A DNA stretch of 64,000 bases from Coriaria nepalensis (taxonomy: Eukaryota > Streptophyta > Magnoliopsida > Cucurbitales > Coriariaceae). Positions 38,646 to 51,871 of the stretch are shown piece after piece. The notes under the pieces were generated by a model that searched no databases, had not been told where the DNA came from, and saw only the letters and a list, made by a program, of their open reading frames with translations. The translations under genes were made by a program, and so were the position numbers. The stretch covers positions 17,256,220 to 17,320,219 of the forward strand of contig CP114483.1 in assembly GCA_027186245.1 (NCBI GenBank). The letters run 5' to 3'. The stretch's first letter is position 1. Every line of letters begins with the position of its first letter.

Positions 38646-41588
38646 TAATGATTCGAAAGACTGAGTGATATGCTTTTTAATGGTAAAATAATGCATTGTT
38701 GTCTTCAATAGATTAATTGGAAGTTATGTAATAAAATCATGTTTGAAGGGAAAAAATAGAATTCGTTCGACTTAATTTAGAATGATTTAACGACTAGAAG
38801 AGACTCATTGGCATGACTTTAAGGCTAAACAAATGCATTGTTGACTTCAATAGATCAACTGCAAGTTATGCACGAAAGTCATGTTCAAACGCCGAATTTC
38901 ATTCGTAGTGATTTAGAATGATTTTCTGACTAAAAGAGACGCAAAAATATGACTTTAAGGCTAAAAAAATGCATAGTTGCCTTCAATAGATCAATTGCAA
39001 GTTATGCATGAAAGTCACGTTTGAAATGCAAAAAGAGATATGGTCTGAAGTGCCTTCAAACAATTTAATGATTGAAAAGACTGAGTGACATGCTTTTTAA
39101 TAGTAAAATAATGCATTGTTGTCTTCAATAGATTAATTGCAAGTTATGTAATAAAATCATGTTTGAAGGGAAAAAATAGAATTCGGTCGACTTAATTTAG
39201 AATGATTTAACGACTAGAGGAGACTCATTGGCATGACTTTATGGCTAAACAAATGCATTGTTGACTTCAATAGATCAACTGCAAGTTATGCACGAAAGTC
39301 ATGTTCAAATGCCGAATTTCGTTCAAAGTGATTTAGAATGATTTTCTGACTAAAATAGACGTAAAAATATGACTTTAAGGCTAAAAAAATGCATAGTTGC
39401 CTTCAATAGATCAATTGCAAGTTATGCATGAAAGTCGCGTTTTAAATGCAAAAAGAGATATGGTCGGAAGTGCCTTCAAACAATTTAATGATTGAAAAGA
39501 CTGAGTGATATGCTTTTTAATGGTAAAATAATGCATTGTTGTCTTCAATAGATTAATTGGAAGTTATGTAATAAAATCATGTTTGAAGGGAAAAAATAGA
39601 ATTCGTTCGACTTAATTTAGAATGATTTAACGACTAGAAGCGACTGATTGACTTGACTTTAACGCTAAACAAATGCATTGTTGACTTCAATAGATCAACT
39701 GCAAGTTATGCACGAAAGTCATGTTCAAATGCCGAATTTCATTCGTAGTGATTTAGAATGATTTTCTGACTAAAAGAGACGCAAAAATATGACTTTAAGG
39801 CTAAAAAAATGCATAGTTGCCTTCAATAGATCAATTGCAAGTTATGCATGAAAGTCGCGTTTGAAATGCAAAAAGAGATATGGTCTGAAGTAGCCTTAAA
39901 ACAATTTAATGATTGAAAAGACTGAGTGACATGCTTTTTAATAGTAAAATAATGCATTGTTGTCTTCAATAGATTAATTGCAAGTTATGTAATAAAATCA
40001 TGTTTGAAGGGAAAAAATAGAATTCGTTCGACTTAATTTAGAATGATTTAACGACTAGAAGAGACTCATTGGCATGACTTTAAGGCTAAACAAATGCATT
40101 GTTGACCTCAATAGATCAACTGCAAGTTATGCACGAAAGTCATGTTCAAATGCCGAGTTTCATTCGTAGTGATTTAGAATGATTTTCTGACTAAAAGAGA
40201 CGCAAAAATATGACTTTAAGGCTAAAAAAATGCATAGTTGCCTTCAATAGATCAATTGCAAGTTATGCATGAAAGTCGCGTTTGAAATGCAAAAAGAGAT
40301 ATGGTCTGAAGTGCCTTCAAACAATTTAATGATTGAAAAGACTGAGTGACATGCTTTTTAATAGTAAAATAATGCATTGTTGTCTTCAATAGATTAATTG
40401 CAAGTTATGTAATAAAATCATGTTTGAAGGGAAAAAATAGAATTCGTTCGACTTAATTTAGAATGATTTAATGACTAGAAGAGACTCATTGGCATGACTT
40501 TATGGCTAAACAAATGCAAATGTTGACTTCAATAGATCAACTGCAAGTTATGCACGAAAGTGATGTTCAAATGCCGAATTTCGTTCGAAGTGATTTAGAA
40601 TGATTTTCTGACTAAAAGAGACGTAAAAATATTACTTTAAGGCTAAAAAAATGCATAGTTGCCTTCATTAGATCAATTGCAAGTTATGCATGAAAGTCGC
40701 GTTTTAAATGCAAAAAGAGATATGGTCGGAAGTGCCTTCAAACAATTTAATGATTGAAAAGACTGAGTGATATGCTTTTTAATGGTAAAATAATGCATTG
40801 TTGTCTTCAATAGATTAATTGCAAGTTATGTAATAAAATCATGTTTGAAGGGAAAAAATAGAATTCGTTCGACTTAATTTAGAATGATTTAACGACTAGA
40901 AGAGACTCATTGGCATGACTTTAAGGCTAAACAAATGCATTGTTGACCTCAATAGATCAACTGCAAGTTATGCACGAAAGTCATGTTCAAATGCCGAGTT
41001 TCATTCGTAGTGATTTAGAATGATTTTCTGACTAAAAGAGACGCAAAAATATGACTTTAAGGCTAAAAAAATGCATAGTTGCCTTCAATAGATCAATTGC
41101 AAGTTATGCATGAAAGTCGCGTTTGAAATGCAAAAAGAGATATGGTCCGAAGTGCCTTCAAACAATTTAGTGATTGAAAAGACTGAGTGACATGCTTTTT
41201 AATGGTAAAATAATGCATTGTTGTCTTCAATAGATTAATTGCAAGTTATGTAATAAAATCATGTTTGAAGGGAAAAAATAGAATTCGTTCGACTTAATTT
41301 AGAATGATTTAACGACTAGAAGAGACTCATTGGCATGACTTTATGGCTAAACAAATGCAATGTTGACTTCAATAGATCAACTGCAAGTTATGCACGAAAG
41401 TGATGTTCAAATGCCGAATTTCGTTCGAAGTGATTTAGAATGATTTTCTGACTAAAAGAGACGTAAAAATATGCTCTTTAAGGCTAAAAAAATGCATAGT
41501 TGCCTTCAATAGATCAATTGCAAGTTATGCATGAAAGTCGCGTTTTAAATGCAAAAAGAGATATGGTCGGAAGTGCCTTCAAACAATT
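38646..41588 (+). repeat. Seven-unit tandem duplication, right copy (2943 bp)
   Basis: It repeats 35702-38645 in order: 38646, 39066, 39486, 39907, 40327, 40748, 41168. Private changes are gattcgaaag instead of gattgaaaag at the start, an extra base with tagccttaaaac near 39891, one extra A (tgcaaatgttg) near 40517, and atatgctcttt instead of the partner's atattacttt near 41473. Small indels are markedly more frequent here than in the first 38 kb. Confidence 0.85.
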
Positions 41589-42008
41589 TAATGATTGAAA
41601 AGACTGAGTGATATGCTTTTTAATGGTAAAATAATGCATTGTTGTCTTCAATAGATTAATTGGAAGTTATGTAATAAAATCATGTTTGAAGGGAAAAAAT
41701 AGAATTCGTTCGACTTAATTTAGAATGATTTAACGACTAGAAGAGACTCATTGGCATGACTTTAAGGCTAAACAAATGCATTGTTGACTTCAATAGATCA
41801 ACTGCAAGTTATGCACGAAAGTCATGTTCAAATGCCGAATTTCGTTCAAAGTGATTTAGAATGATTTTCTGACTAAAAGAGACGTAAAAATATGACTTTA
41901 AGGCTAAAAAAATGCATAGTTGCCTTCAATAGATCAATTGCAAGTTATGCATGAAAGTCGCGTTTTAAATGCAAAAAGAGATATGGTCCGAAGTGCCTTC
42001 AAACAATT
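41589..42008 (+). repeat. Single linking unit (gttcaaag type)
   Basis: This 420-bp unit, with tgatatg, attgg, cattgg, gttcaaag, gacgt, gttttaa and tccg, sits between the seven-unit and nine-unit duplications. It resembles the 18061 and 26462 units but without gacttag. I see nothing else in it. Confidence 0.75.
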
Positions 42009-45000
42009 TAATGATTGAAAAGACTGAGTGACATGCTTTTTAAGGCTAAAATAATGCATTGTTGTCTTCAATAGATTAATTGCAAGTTATGTAAGAAAAT
42101 CATGTTTCAAGGGAAAAAATAGAATTCGTTCGACTTAATTTAGAATGATTTAACGACTAGAAGCGACTGATTGACTTGACTTTAAAGCTAAACAAATGCA
42201 TTGTTGACTTCAATAGATCAACTGCAAGTTATGCACGAAAGTCATGTTCAAATGCCGAATTTCATTCGTAGTGATTTAGAATGATTTTCTGACTAAAAGA
42301 GACGCAAAAATATGACTTTAAGGCTAAAAAAATGCATAGTTGCTTTCAATAGATCAATTGCAAGTTATGCATGAAAGTCGCGTTTGAAATGCAAAAAGGG
42401 ATATGGTCTGAAGTGCCTTCAAACAATTTAATGATTGAAAAGACTGAGTGACATGCTTTTTAATAGTAAAATAATGCATTGTTGTCTTCAATAGATTAAT
42501 TGCAAGTTATGTAATAAAATCATGTTTGAAGGGAAAAAATAGAATTCGTTCGACTTAATTTAGAATGATTTAACGACTAGAAGAGACTCATTGGCATGAC
42601 TTTAAGGCTAAACAAATGCATTGTTGACGTCAATAGATCAACTGCAAGTTATGCACGAAAGTCATGTTCAAATGCCGAATTTCATTCGTAGTGATTTAGA
42701 ATGATTTTCTGACTAAAAGAGACGCAAAAATATGACTTTAAGGCTAAAAAAATGCATAGTTGCCTTCAATAGATCAATTGCAAGTTATGCATGAAAGTCG
42801 CGTTTGAAATGCAAAAAGAGATATGGTCTGAAGTGCCTTCAAACAATTTAATGATTGAAAACACTGAGTGACATGCTTTTTAATAGTAAAATAATGCATT
42901 GTTGTCTTCAATAGATTAATTGCAAGTTATGTAATAAAATCGTGTTTGAAGGGAAAAAATAGAATTCGTTCGACTTAATTTAGAATGGTTTAACGACTGG
43001 AAGAGACTGATTGACTTGACTTTAACGCTAAACAAATGCATTGTTGACTTCAATAGATCAACTGCAAGTTATGCACGAAAGTCATGTTCAAATGCCGAAT
43101 TTCGTTCGAAGTGATTTAGAATGATTTTCTGACTAAAAGAGACGCAAAAATATGACTTTAAGGCTAAAAAAATGTATAGTTGCCTTCAATAGATCAATTG
43201 CAAGTTATGCATGAAAGTCGCGTTTGAAATGCAAAAAGAGATATGGTCAGAAGTGCCTTCAAATAATTTAATGATTGAAAAGACTGAGTGATATGCTTTT
43301 TAATGGTAAAATAATGCATTGTTGTCTTCAATAGATTAATTGGAAGTTATGTAATAAAATCATGTTTGAAGGAAAAAATAGAATTCGTTCGACTTAATTT
43401 AGAATGATTTAACGACTAGAAGAGAACTCATTGGCATGACTTTAAGGCTAAACAAATGCATTGTTGACTTCAATAGATCAACTGCAAGTTATGCACGAAA
43501 GTCATGTTCAAATGCCGAATTTCGTTCAAAGTGATTTAGAATGATTTTCTGACTAAAAGAGACGTAAAAATATGATTTTAAGGCTAAAAAAAATGCATAG
43601 TTGCCTTCAATAGATCAATTGCAAGTTATGCATGAAAGTCGCGTTTTAAATGCAAAAAGAGATATGGTCTGAAGTGCCTTCAAACAATTTAATGATTGAA
43701 AAGACTGAGTGACATGCTTTTTAATGGTAAAATAATGCATTGTTGTCTTCAATAGATTAATTGCAAGTTATGTAATAAAATCATGTTTCAAGGGAAAAAA
43801 TAGAATTCGTTCGACATAATTTAGAATGATTTAACGACTAGAAGCGACTGATTGGCTTGACTTTAACGCTAAACAAATGCATTGTTGACTTCAATAGATC
43901 AACTGCAAGTTATGCACGAAAGTCATGTTCAAATGCCGAATTTCGTTCGTAGTGATTTAGAATGATTTTCTGACTAAAAGAGACGCAAAAATATGACTTT
44001 AAGGCTAAAAAAATGCATAGTTGCCTTCAATAGATCAATTGCAAGTTATGCATGAAAGTCGCGTTTGAAATGCAAAAAGGGATATGGTCTGAAGTGCCTT
44101 CAAACAATTTAATGATTGAAAAGACTGAGTGACATGCTTTTTAATAGTAAAATAATGCATTGTTGTCTTCCATAGATTAATTGCAAGTTATGTAATAAAA
44201 ATCATGTTTGAAGGGAAAAAATAGAATTCGTTCGACTTAATTTAGAATGATTTAACGACTAGAAGAGACTCATTGGCATGACTTTAAGGCTAAACAAATG
44301 CATTGTTGACTTCATTAGATCAACTGCAAGTTATGCACGAAAGTCATGTTCAAATGCCGAATTTCATTCGTAGTGATTTAGAATGATTTTCTGACTAAAA
44401 GAGACGCAAAAATATGACTTTAAGGCTAAAAAAATGCATAGTTGCCTTCAATAGATCAATTGCAAGTTATGCATGAAAGTCGCGTTTTAAATGCAAAGAG
44501 AGATATGGTCCGAAGTGCGTTCAAACAATTTAATGATTGAAAAGACTGAGTGACATGCTTTTTAATAGTAAAATAATGCATTGTTGTCTTCAATAGATTA
44601 ATTGCAATTTATGTAATAAAATCATGTTTGAAGGGAAAAAATAGAATTCGTTCGACTTAATTTAGAATGGTTTAACGACTAGAAGAGACTGATTGACATG
44701 ACTTTAACGCTAAACAATGCATTGTTGACTTCAATAGATCAACTGCAAGTTATGCACGAAAGTCATGTTCAAATGCCGAATTTCATTCGTAGTGATTTAG
44801 AATGATTTTCTGACTAAAAGAGACGCAAAAATATGACTTTAAGGCTAAAAAAATGCATAGTTGCCTTCAATAGATCAATTGCAAGTTATGCATGAAAGTC
44901 GCGTTTGAAATGCAAAAAGAGATATGGTTCGAAGTGCCTTCAAATAATTTAATGATTGAAAAGACTGAGTGATATGCTTGGTTAAATAGTGCTTTGTTGT

Positions 45001-45785
45001 CTTCAATAGATTAATTGGAAGTTATGTAATAAAATCATGTTTGAAGGGAAAAAGTAGAATTCGTTCGACTTAATTTAGAATGATTTAACGACTAGAAGAG
45101 ACTCATTGGCATGACTTTAACGCTAAACAAATGCATTGTTGACTTCAATAGATCAACTGCAAGTTATGCACGAAAGTCATGTTCAAATGCCGAATTTCAT
45201 TCGTAGTGATTTAGAATGATTTTCTGACTAAAAGAGACGCAAAAATATGACTTTAAGGCTAAAAAAAATGCATAGTTGCCTTCAATAGATCAATTGCAAG
45301 TTATGCATGAAAGTCGCGTTTGAAATGCAAAAAGAGATATGGTCTGAAGTGCCTTCAAACAATTTAATGATTGAAAAGACTGAGTGACATGCTTTTTAAT
45401 AGTAAAATAATGCATTGTTGTCTTCAATAGATTAATTGCAAGTTATGTAATAAAATCATGTTTGAAGGGAAAAAATAGAATTCGGTCGACTTAATTTAGA
45501 ATGATTTAACGACTAGAAGCGACTCATTGGCATGACTTTAACGCTAAACAAATGCATTGTTGACTTCAATAGATCAACTGCAAGTTATGCACGAAAGTCA
45601 TGTTCAAATGCCGAATTTCATTCGTAGTGATTTAGAATGATTTTCTGACTAAAAGAGACGCAAAAATATGACTTTAAGGCTAAAAAAAATGCATAGTTGC
45701 CTTCAATAGATCAATTGCAAGTTATGCATGAAAGTCGCGTTTGAAATGCAAAAAGAGATATGGTCCGAAGTGCCTTCAAACAATT
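42009..45785 (+). repeat. Nine-unit tandem duplication, left copy (3777 bp, indel-rich)
   Basis: Units at 42009, 42429, 42849, 43269, 43690, 44110, 44531, 44950 and 45365 match 45786-49565 unit for unit. Shared rare markers are gctttcaatag, gacgtc, aaacactg with atcgtg and actggaag, tcagaag, gacataattt, tccatag with ttcattag, gtgcgttc, gcaatttatg and aaagtag. This copy alone has one-base gains or losses near 43371, 43425, 43590, 44198, 44717, 45270 and 45692, and a 6-bp loss with two substitutions near 44980. Confidence 0.88.
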
Positions 45786-48700
45786 TAATGATTGAAAAGA
45801 CTGAGTGACATGCTTTTTAATGGTAAAATAATGCATTGTTGTCTTCAATAGATTAATTGCAAGTTATGTAATAAAATCATGTTTCAAGGGAAAAAATAGA
45901 ATTCGTTCGACTTAATTTAGAATGATTTAACGACTAGAAGCGACTGATTGACTTGACTTTAACGCTAAACAAATGCATTGTTGACTTCAATAGATCAACT
46001 GCAAGTTATGCACGAAAGTCATGTTCAAATGCCGAATTTCATTCGTAGTGATTTAGAATGATTTTCTGACTAAAAGAGACGCAAAAATATGACTTTAAGG
46101 CTAAAAAAATGCATAGTTGCTTTCAATAGATCAATTGCAAGTTATGCATGAAAGTCGCGTTTGAAATGCAAAAAGGGATATGGTCTGAAGTGCCTTCAAA
46201 CAATTTAATGATTGAAAAGACTGAGTGACATGCTTTTTAATAGTAAAATAATGCATTGTTGTCTTCAATAGATTAATTGCAAGTTATGTAATAAAATCAT
46301 GTTTGAAGGGAAAAAATAGAATTCGTTCGACTTAATTTAGAATGATTTAACGACTAGAAGAGACTCATTGGCATGACTTTAAGGCTAAACAAATGCATTG
46401 TTGACGTCAATAGATCAACTGCAAGTTATGCACGAAAGTCATGTTCAAATGCCGAATTTCATTCGTAGTGATTTAGAATGATTTTCTGACTAAAAGAGAC
46501 GCAAAAATATGACTTTAAGGCTAAAAAAATGCATAGTTGCCTTCAATAGATCAATTGCAAGTTATGCATGAAAGTCGCGTTTGAAATGCAAAAAGAGATA
46601 TGGTCTGAAGTGCCTTCAAACAATTTAATGATTGAAAACACTGAGTGACATGCTTTTTAATAGTAAAATAATGCATTGTTGTCTTCAATAGATTAATTGC
46701 AAGTTATGTAATAAAATCGTGTTTGAAGGGAAAAAATAGAATTCGTTCGACTTAATTTAGAATGGTTTAACGACTGGAAGAGACTGATTGACTTGACTTT
46801 AACGCTAAACAAATGCATTGTTGACTTCAATAGATCAACTGCAAGTTATGCACGAAAGTCATGTTCAAATGCCGAATTTCGTTCGAAGTGATTTAGAATG
46901 ATTTTCTGACTAAAAGAGACGCAAAAATATGACTTTAAGGCTAAAAAAATGTATAGTTGCCTTCAATAGATCAATTGCAAGTTATGCATGAAAGTCGCGT
47001 TTGAAATGCAAAAAGAGATATGGTCAGAAGTGCCTTCAAATAATTTAATGATTGAAAAGACTGAGTGATATGCTTTTTAATGGTAAAATAATGCATTGTT
47101 GTCTTCAATAGATTAATTGGAAGTTATGTAATAAAATCATGTTTGAAGGGAAAAAATAGAATTCGTTCGACTTAATTTAGAATGATTTAACGACTAGAAG
47201 AGACTCATTGGCATGACTTTAAGGCTAAACAAATGCATTGTTGACTTCAATAGATCAACTGCAAGTTATGCACGAAAGTCATGTTCAAATGCCGAATTTC
47301 GTTCAAAGTGATTTAGAATGATTTTCTGACTAAAAGAGACGTAAAAATATGATTTTAAGGCTAAAAAAATGCATAGTTGCCTTCAATAGATCAATTGCAA
47401 GTTATGCATGAAAGTCGCGTTTTAAATGCAAAAAGAGATATGGTCTGAAGTGCCTTCAAACAATTTAATGATTGAAAAGACTGAGTGACATGCTTTTTAA
47501 TGGTAAAATAATGCATTGTTGTCTTCAATAGATTAATTGCAAGTTATGTAATAAAATCATGTTTCAAGGGAAAAAATAGAATTCGTTCGACATAATTTAG
47601 AATGATTTAACGACTAGAAGCGACTGATTGGCTTGACTTTAACGCTAAACAAATGCATTGTTGACTTCAATAGATCAACTGCAAGTTATGCACGAAAGTC
47701 ATGTTCAAATGCCGAATTTCGTTCGTAGTGATTTAGAATGATTTTCTGACTAAAAGAGACGCAAAAATATGACTTTAAGGCTAAAAAAATGCATAGTTGC
47801 CTTCAATAGATCAATTGCAAGTTATGCATGAAAGTCGCGTTTGAAATGCAAAAAGGGATATGGTCTGAAGTGCCTTCAAACAATTTAATGATTGAAAAGA
47901 CTGAGTGACATGCTTTTTAATAGTAAAATAATGCATTGTTGTCTTCCATAGATTAATTGCAAGTTATGTAATAAAATCATGTTTGAAGGGAAAAAATAGA
48001 ATTCGTTCGACTTAATTTAGAATGATTTAACGACTAGAAGAGACTCATTGGCATGACTTTAAGGCTAAACAAATGCATTGTTGACTTCATTAGATCAACT
48101 GCAAGTTATGCACGAAAGTCATGTTCAAATGCCGAATTTCATTCGTAGTGATTTAGAATGATTTTCTGACTAAAAGAGACGCAAAAATATGACTTTAAGG
48201 CTAAAAAAATGCATAGTTGCCTTCAATAGATCAATTGCAAGTTATGCATGAAAGTCGCGTTTTAAATGCAAAGAGAGATATGGTCCGAAGTGCGTTCAAA
48301 CAATTTAATGATTGAAAAGACTGAGTGACATGCTTTTTAATAGTAAAATAATGCATTGTTGTCTTCAATAGATTAATTGCAATTTATGTAATAAAATCAT
48401 GTTTGAAGGGAAAAAATAGAATTCGTTCGACTTAATTTAGAATGGTTTAACGACTAGAAGAGACTGATTGACATGACTTTAACGCTAAACAAATGCATTG
48501 TTGACTTCAATAGATCAACTGCAAGTTATGCACGAAAGTCATGTTCAAATGCCGAATTTCATTCGTAGTGATTTAGAATGATTTTCTGACTAAAAGAGAC
48601 GCAAAAATATGACTTTAAGGCTAAAAAAATGCATAGTTGCCTTCAATAGATCAATTGCAAGTTATGCATGAAAGTCGCGTTTGAAATGCAAAAAGAGATA

Positions 48701-49565
48701 TGGTTCGAAGTGCCTTCAAATAATTTAATGATTGAAAAGACTGAGTGATATGCTTTTTAATGGTAAAATAGTGCATTGTTGTCTTCAATAGATTAATTGG
48801 AAGTTATGTAATAAAATCATGTTTGAAGGGAAAAAGTAGAATTCGTTCGACTTAATTTAGAATGATTTAACGACTAGAAGAGACTCATTGGCATGACTTT
48901 AACGCTAAACAAATGCATTGTTGACTTCAATAGATCAACTGCAAGTTATGCACGAAAGTCATGTTCAAATGCCGAATTTCATTCGTAGTGATTTAGAATG
49001 ATTTTCTGACTAAAAGAGACGCAAAAATATGACTTTAAGGCTAAAAAAATGCATAGTTGCCTTCAATAGATCAATTGCAAGTTATGCATGAAAGTCGCGT
49101 TTGAAATGCAAAAAGAGATATGGTCTGAAGTGCCTTCAAACAATTTAATGATTGAAAAGACTGAGTGACATGCTTTTTAATAGTAAAATAATGCATTGTT
49201 GTCTTCAATAGATTAATTGCAAGTTATGTAATAAAATCATGTTTGAAGGGAAAAAATAGAATTCGGTCGACTTAATTTAGAATGATTTAACGACTAGAAG
49301 CGACTCATTGGCATGACTTTAACGCTAAACAAATGCATTGTTGACTTCAATAGATCAACTGCAAGTTATGCACGAAAGTCATGTTCAAATGCCGAATTTC
49401 ATTCGTAGTGATTTAGAATGATTTTCTGACTAAAAGAGACGCAAAAATATGACTTTAAGGCTAAAAAAATGCATAGTTGCCTTCAATAGATCAATTGCAA
49501 GTTATGCATGAAAGTCGCGTTTGAAATGCAAAAAGAGATATGGTCCGAAGTGCCTTCAAACAATT
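45786..49565 (+). repeat. Nine-unit tandem duplication, right copy (3780 bp)
   Basis: Nine clean 420-bp units at 45786, 46206, 46626, 47046, 47466, 47886, 48306, 48726 and 49146. It carries all the shared rare markers of the left copy but none of its indels. This contrast makes it the better guide to the ancestral state. Confidence 0.9.
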
Positions 49566-49985
49566 TAATGATTGAAAAGACTGAGTGACATGCTTTTTAA
49601 TGGTAAAATAATGCATTGTTGTCTTCAATAGATTAATTGCAAGTTATGTAATAAAATCATGTTTGAAGGGAAAAAAGAGAATTCGTTCGACTTAATTTAG
49701 AATGATTTAACGACTAGAAGAGACTCATTGGCATGACTTTAAGGCTAAACAAATGCATTGTTGACTTCAATAGATCAACTGCAAGTTATGCACGAAAGTC
49801 ATGTTCAAATGCCGAATTTCGTTCAAAGTGATTTAGAATGATTTTCTGACTAAAAGAGACGTAAAAATATGACTTTAAGGCTAAAAAAATGCATAGTTGC
49901 CTTCAATAGATCAATTGCAAGTTATGCATGAAAGTCGCGTTTTAAATGCAAAAAGAGATATGGTCCGAAGTGCCTTCAAACAATT
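49566..49985 (+). repeat. Single linking unit with aaagaga variant
   Basis: A 420-bp unit of gttcaaag-gacgt-gttttaa-tccg type. It has a private T-to-G change (aaaaaagagaattc) just before the EcoRI site near 49677, which leaves GAATTC intact. It sits between the nine-unit duplication and the 733-bp dimers. Confidence 0.75.
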
Positions 49986-50718
49986 TAATGATTGAAAAGA
50001 CTGAGTGACATGCTTTTTAATGGTAAAATAATGCATTGTTGTCTTCAATAGATTAATTGCAAGTTATGTAATAAAATCATGTTTGAAGGGAAAAAATAGA
50101 ATTCGTTCGACTTAATTTAGAATGATTTAACGACTAGAAGAGACTCATTGGCATGACTTTAACGCTAAACAAATGCATTGTTGACCTCAATAGATCAACT
50201 GCAAGTTATGCACGAAAGTCATGTTCAAATGCCGAGTTTCATTCGTAGTGATTTAGAATGATATTCTGACTAAAAGAGACGCAAAAATATGACTTTAAGG
50301 CTAAAAAAATGCATAGTTGCCTTCAATAGATCAATTGCAAGTTATGCCTGAAAGTCGCGTTTGAAATGCAAAAAGAGATATGGTCTGAAGTGCCTTCAAA
50401 CAATTTAATGATTGAAAAGACTGAGTGACATGCTTTTTAATAGTAAAATAATGCATTGTTGTCTTCAATAGATTAATTGCAAGTTATGTAATAAAATCAT
50501 GTTTGAAGGGAAAAAATAGAATTCGTTCGACTTAATTTAGAATGATTTAACGACTAGAAGCGACTCATTGGCATGACTTTATGGCTAAACAAATGCATTG
50601 TTGACTTCAATAGATCAACTGCAAGTTATGCACGAAAGTCATGTTCAAATGCCGAATTTCGTTCAAAGTGATTTAGAATGATTTTCTGACTAAAAGTCCG
50701 AAGTGCCTTCAAACAATT
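49986..50718 (+). repeat. 733-bp dimer, copy 1 (420 + 313 bp)
   Basis: A full unit (49986: aacgc, gacctc, gagtttc; private atattctg and gcctg) is followed by a unit of 313 bp that lacks 107 bp of monomer C. The same full-plus-short order recurs at 51872-52604 and 52605-53337. Confidence 0.85.
50406..50718 (+). repeat. Deleted unit, 313 bp, copy 1
   Basis: Monomers A and B are complete (gcgact-cattgg, tatggc, gttcaaag). Monomer C jumps from ctgactaaaag straight to tccgaagtgcc at 50696/50697. The missing 107 bp include the ATGCAT sites and the 24-bp core of C. A single shared G flanks the junction in the parent sequence, so any microhomology is minimal. Confidence 0.93.
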
Positions 50719-51138
50719 TAATGATTGAAAAGACTGAGTGACATGCTTTTTAATGGTAAAATAATGCATTGTTGTCTTCAATAGATTAATTGCAAGTTAT
50801 GTAATAAAATCATGTTTGAAGGGAAAAAATAGAATTCGTTCGACTTAATTTAGAATGATTTAACGACTAGAAGAGACTCATTGGCATGACTTTATGGCTA
50901 AACAAATGCAATGTTGACTTCAATAGATCAACTGCAAGTTATGCACGAAAGTGATGTTCAAATGCCGAATTTCGTTCGAAGTGATTTAGAATGATTTTCT
51001 GACTAAAAGAGACGTAAAAATATGACTTTAAGGCTAAAAAAATGCATAGTTGCCTTCAATAGATCAATTGCAAGTTATGCATGAAAGTCGCGTTTTAAAT
51101 GCAAAAAGAGATATGGTCGGAAGTGCCTTCAAACAATT
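50719..51138 (+). repeat. Full unit, caatgttgac-gtgatg type
   Basis: A 420-bp unit carrying tatggc, caatgttgac, gtgatgtt, gttcgaag, gacgt and tcgg. It belongs to the same lineage as 18481, 26882, 37382, 38222, 40327, 41168 and 53338. It and 53338 flank the stretch containing the later deleted units. Confidence 0.8.
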
Positions 51139-51558
51139 TAATGATTGAAAAGACTGAGTGATATGCTTTTTAATGGTAAAATAATGCATTGTTGTCTTCA
51201 ATAGATTAATTGGAAGTTATGTAATAAAATCATGTTTGAAGGGAAAAAATAGAATTCGTTCGACTTAATTTAGAATAATTTAACGACTAGAAGAGACTCA
51301 TTGGCATGACTTTAAGGCTAAACAAATGCATTGTTGACTTCAATAGATCAACTGCAAGTTATGCACGAAAGTCATGTTCAAATGCCGAATTTCGTTCAAA
51401 GTGATTTAGAATGATTTTCTGACTAAAAGAGACGTAAAAATATGCCTTTAAGGCTAAAAAAATGCATAGTTGCCTTCAATAGATCAATTGCAAGTTATGC
51501 ATGAAAGTGGCGTTTTAAATGCAAAAAGAGATATGGTCTGAAGTGCCTTCAAACAATT
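51139..51558 (+). repeat. Full unit, gaataattt type
   Basis: A 420-bp unit with private tagaataattt (shared only with 13861), tatgccttt and gaaagtggcg. It ends tctg although its C monomer is of the gacgt-gttttaa haplotype, which suggests an exchange near its 3' end. Confidence 0.75.
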
Positions 51559-51871
51559 TAATGATTGAAAAGACTGAGTGACATGCTTTTTAATAGTAAA
51601 ATAATGCATTGTTGTCTTCAATAGATTAATTGCAAGTTATGTAATAAAATCATGTTTGAAGGGAAAAAATAGAATTCGTTCGACTTAATTTAGAATGATT
51701 TAACGACTAGAAGCGACTCATTGGCATGACTTTATGGCTAAACAAATGCATTGTTGACTTCAATAGATCAACTGCAAGTTATGCACGAAAGTCATGTTCA
51801 AATGCCGAATTTCGTTCAAAGTGATTTAGAATGATTTTCTGACTAAAAGTCCGAAGTGCCTTCAAACAATT
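51559..51871 (+). repeat. Deleted unit, 313 bp, copy 2
   Basis: Same A-B sequence and the same breakpoint (51849/51850) as the deleted unit at 50406. Identity of breakpoint and flanking variants indicates one deletion event followed by copying. Confidence 0.93.
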
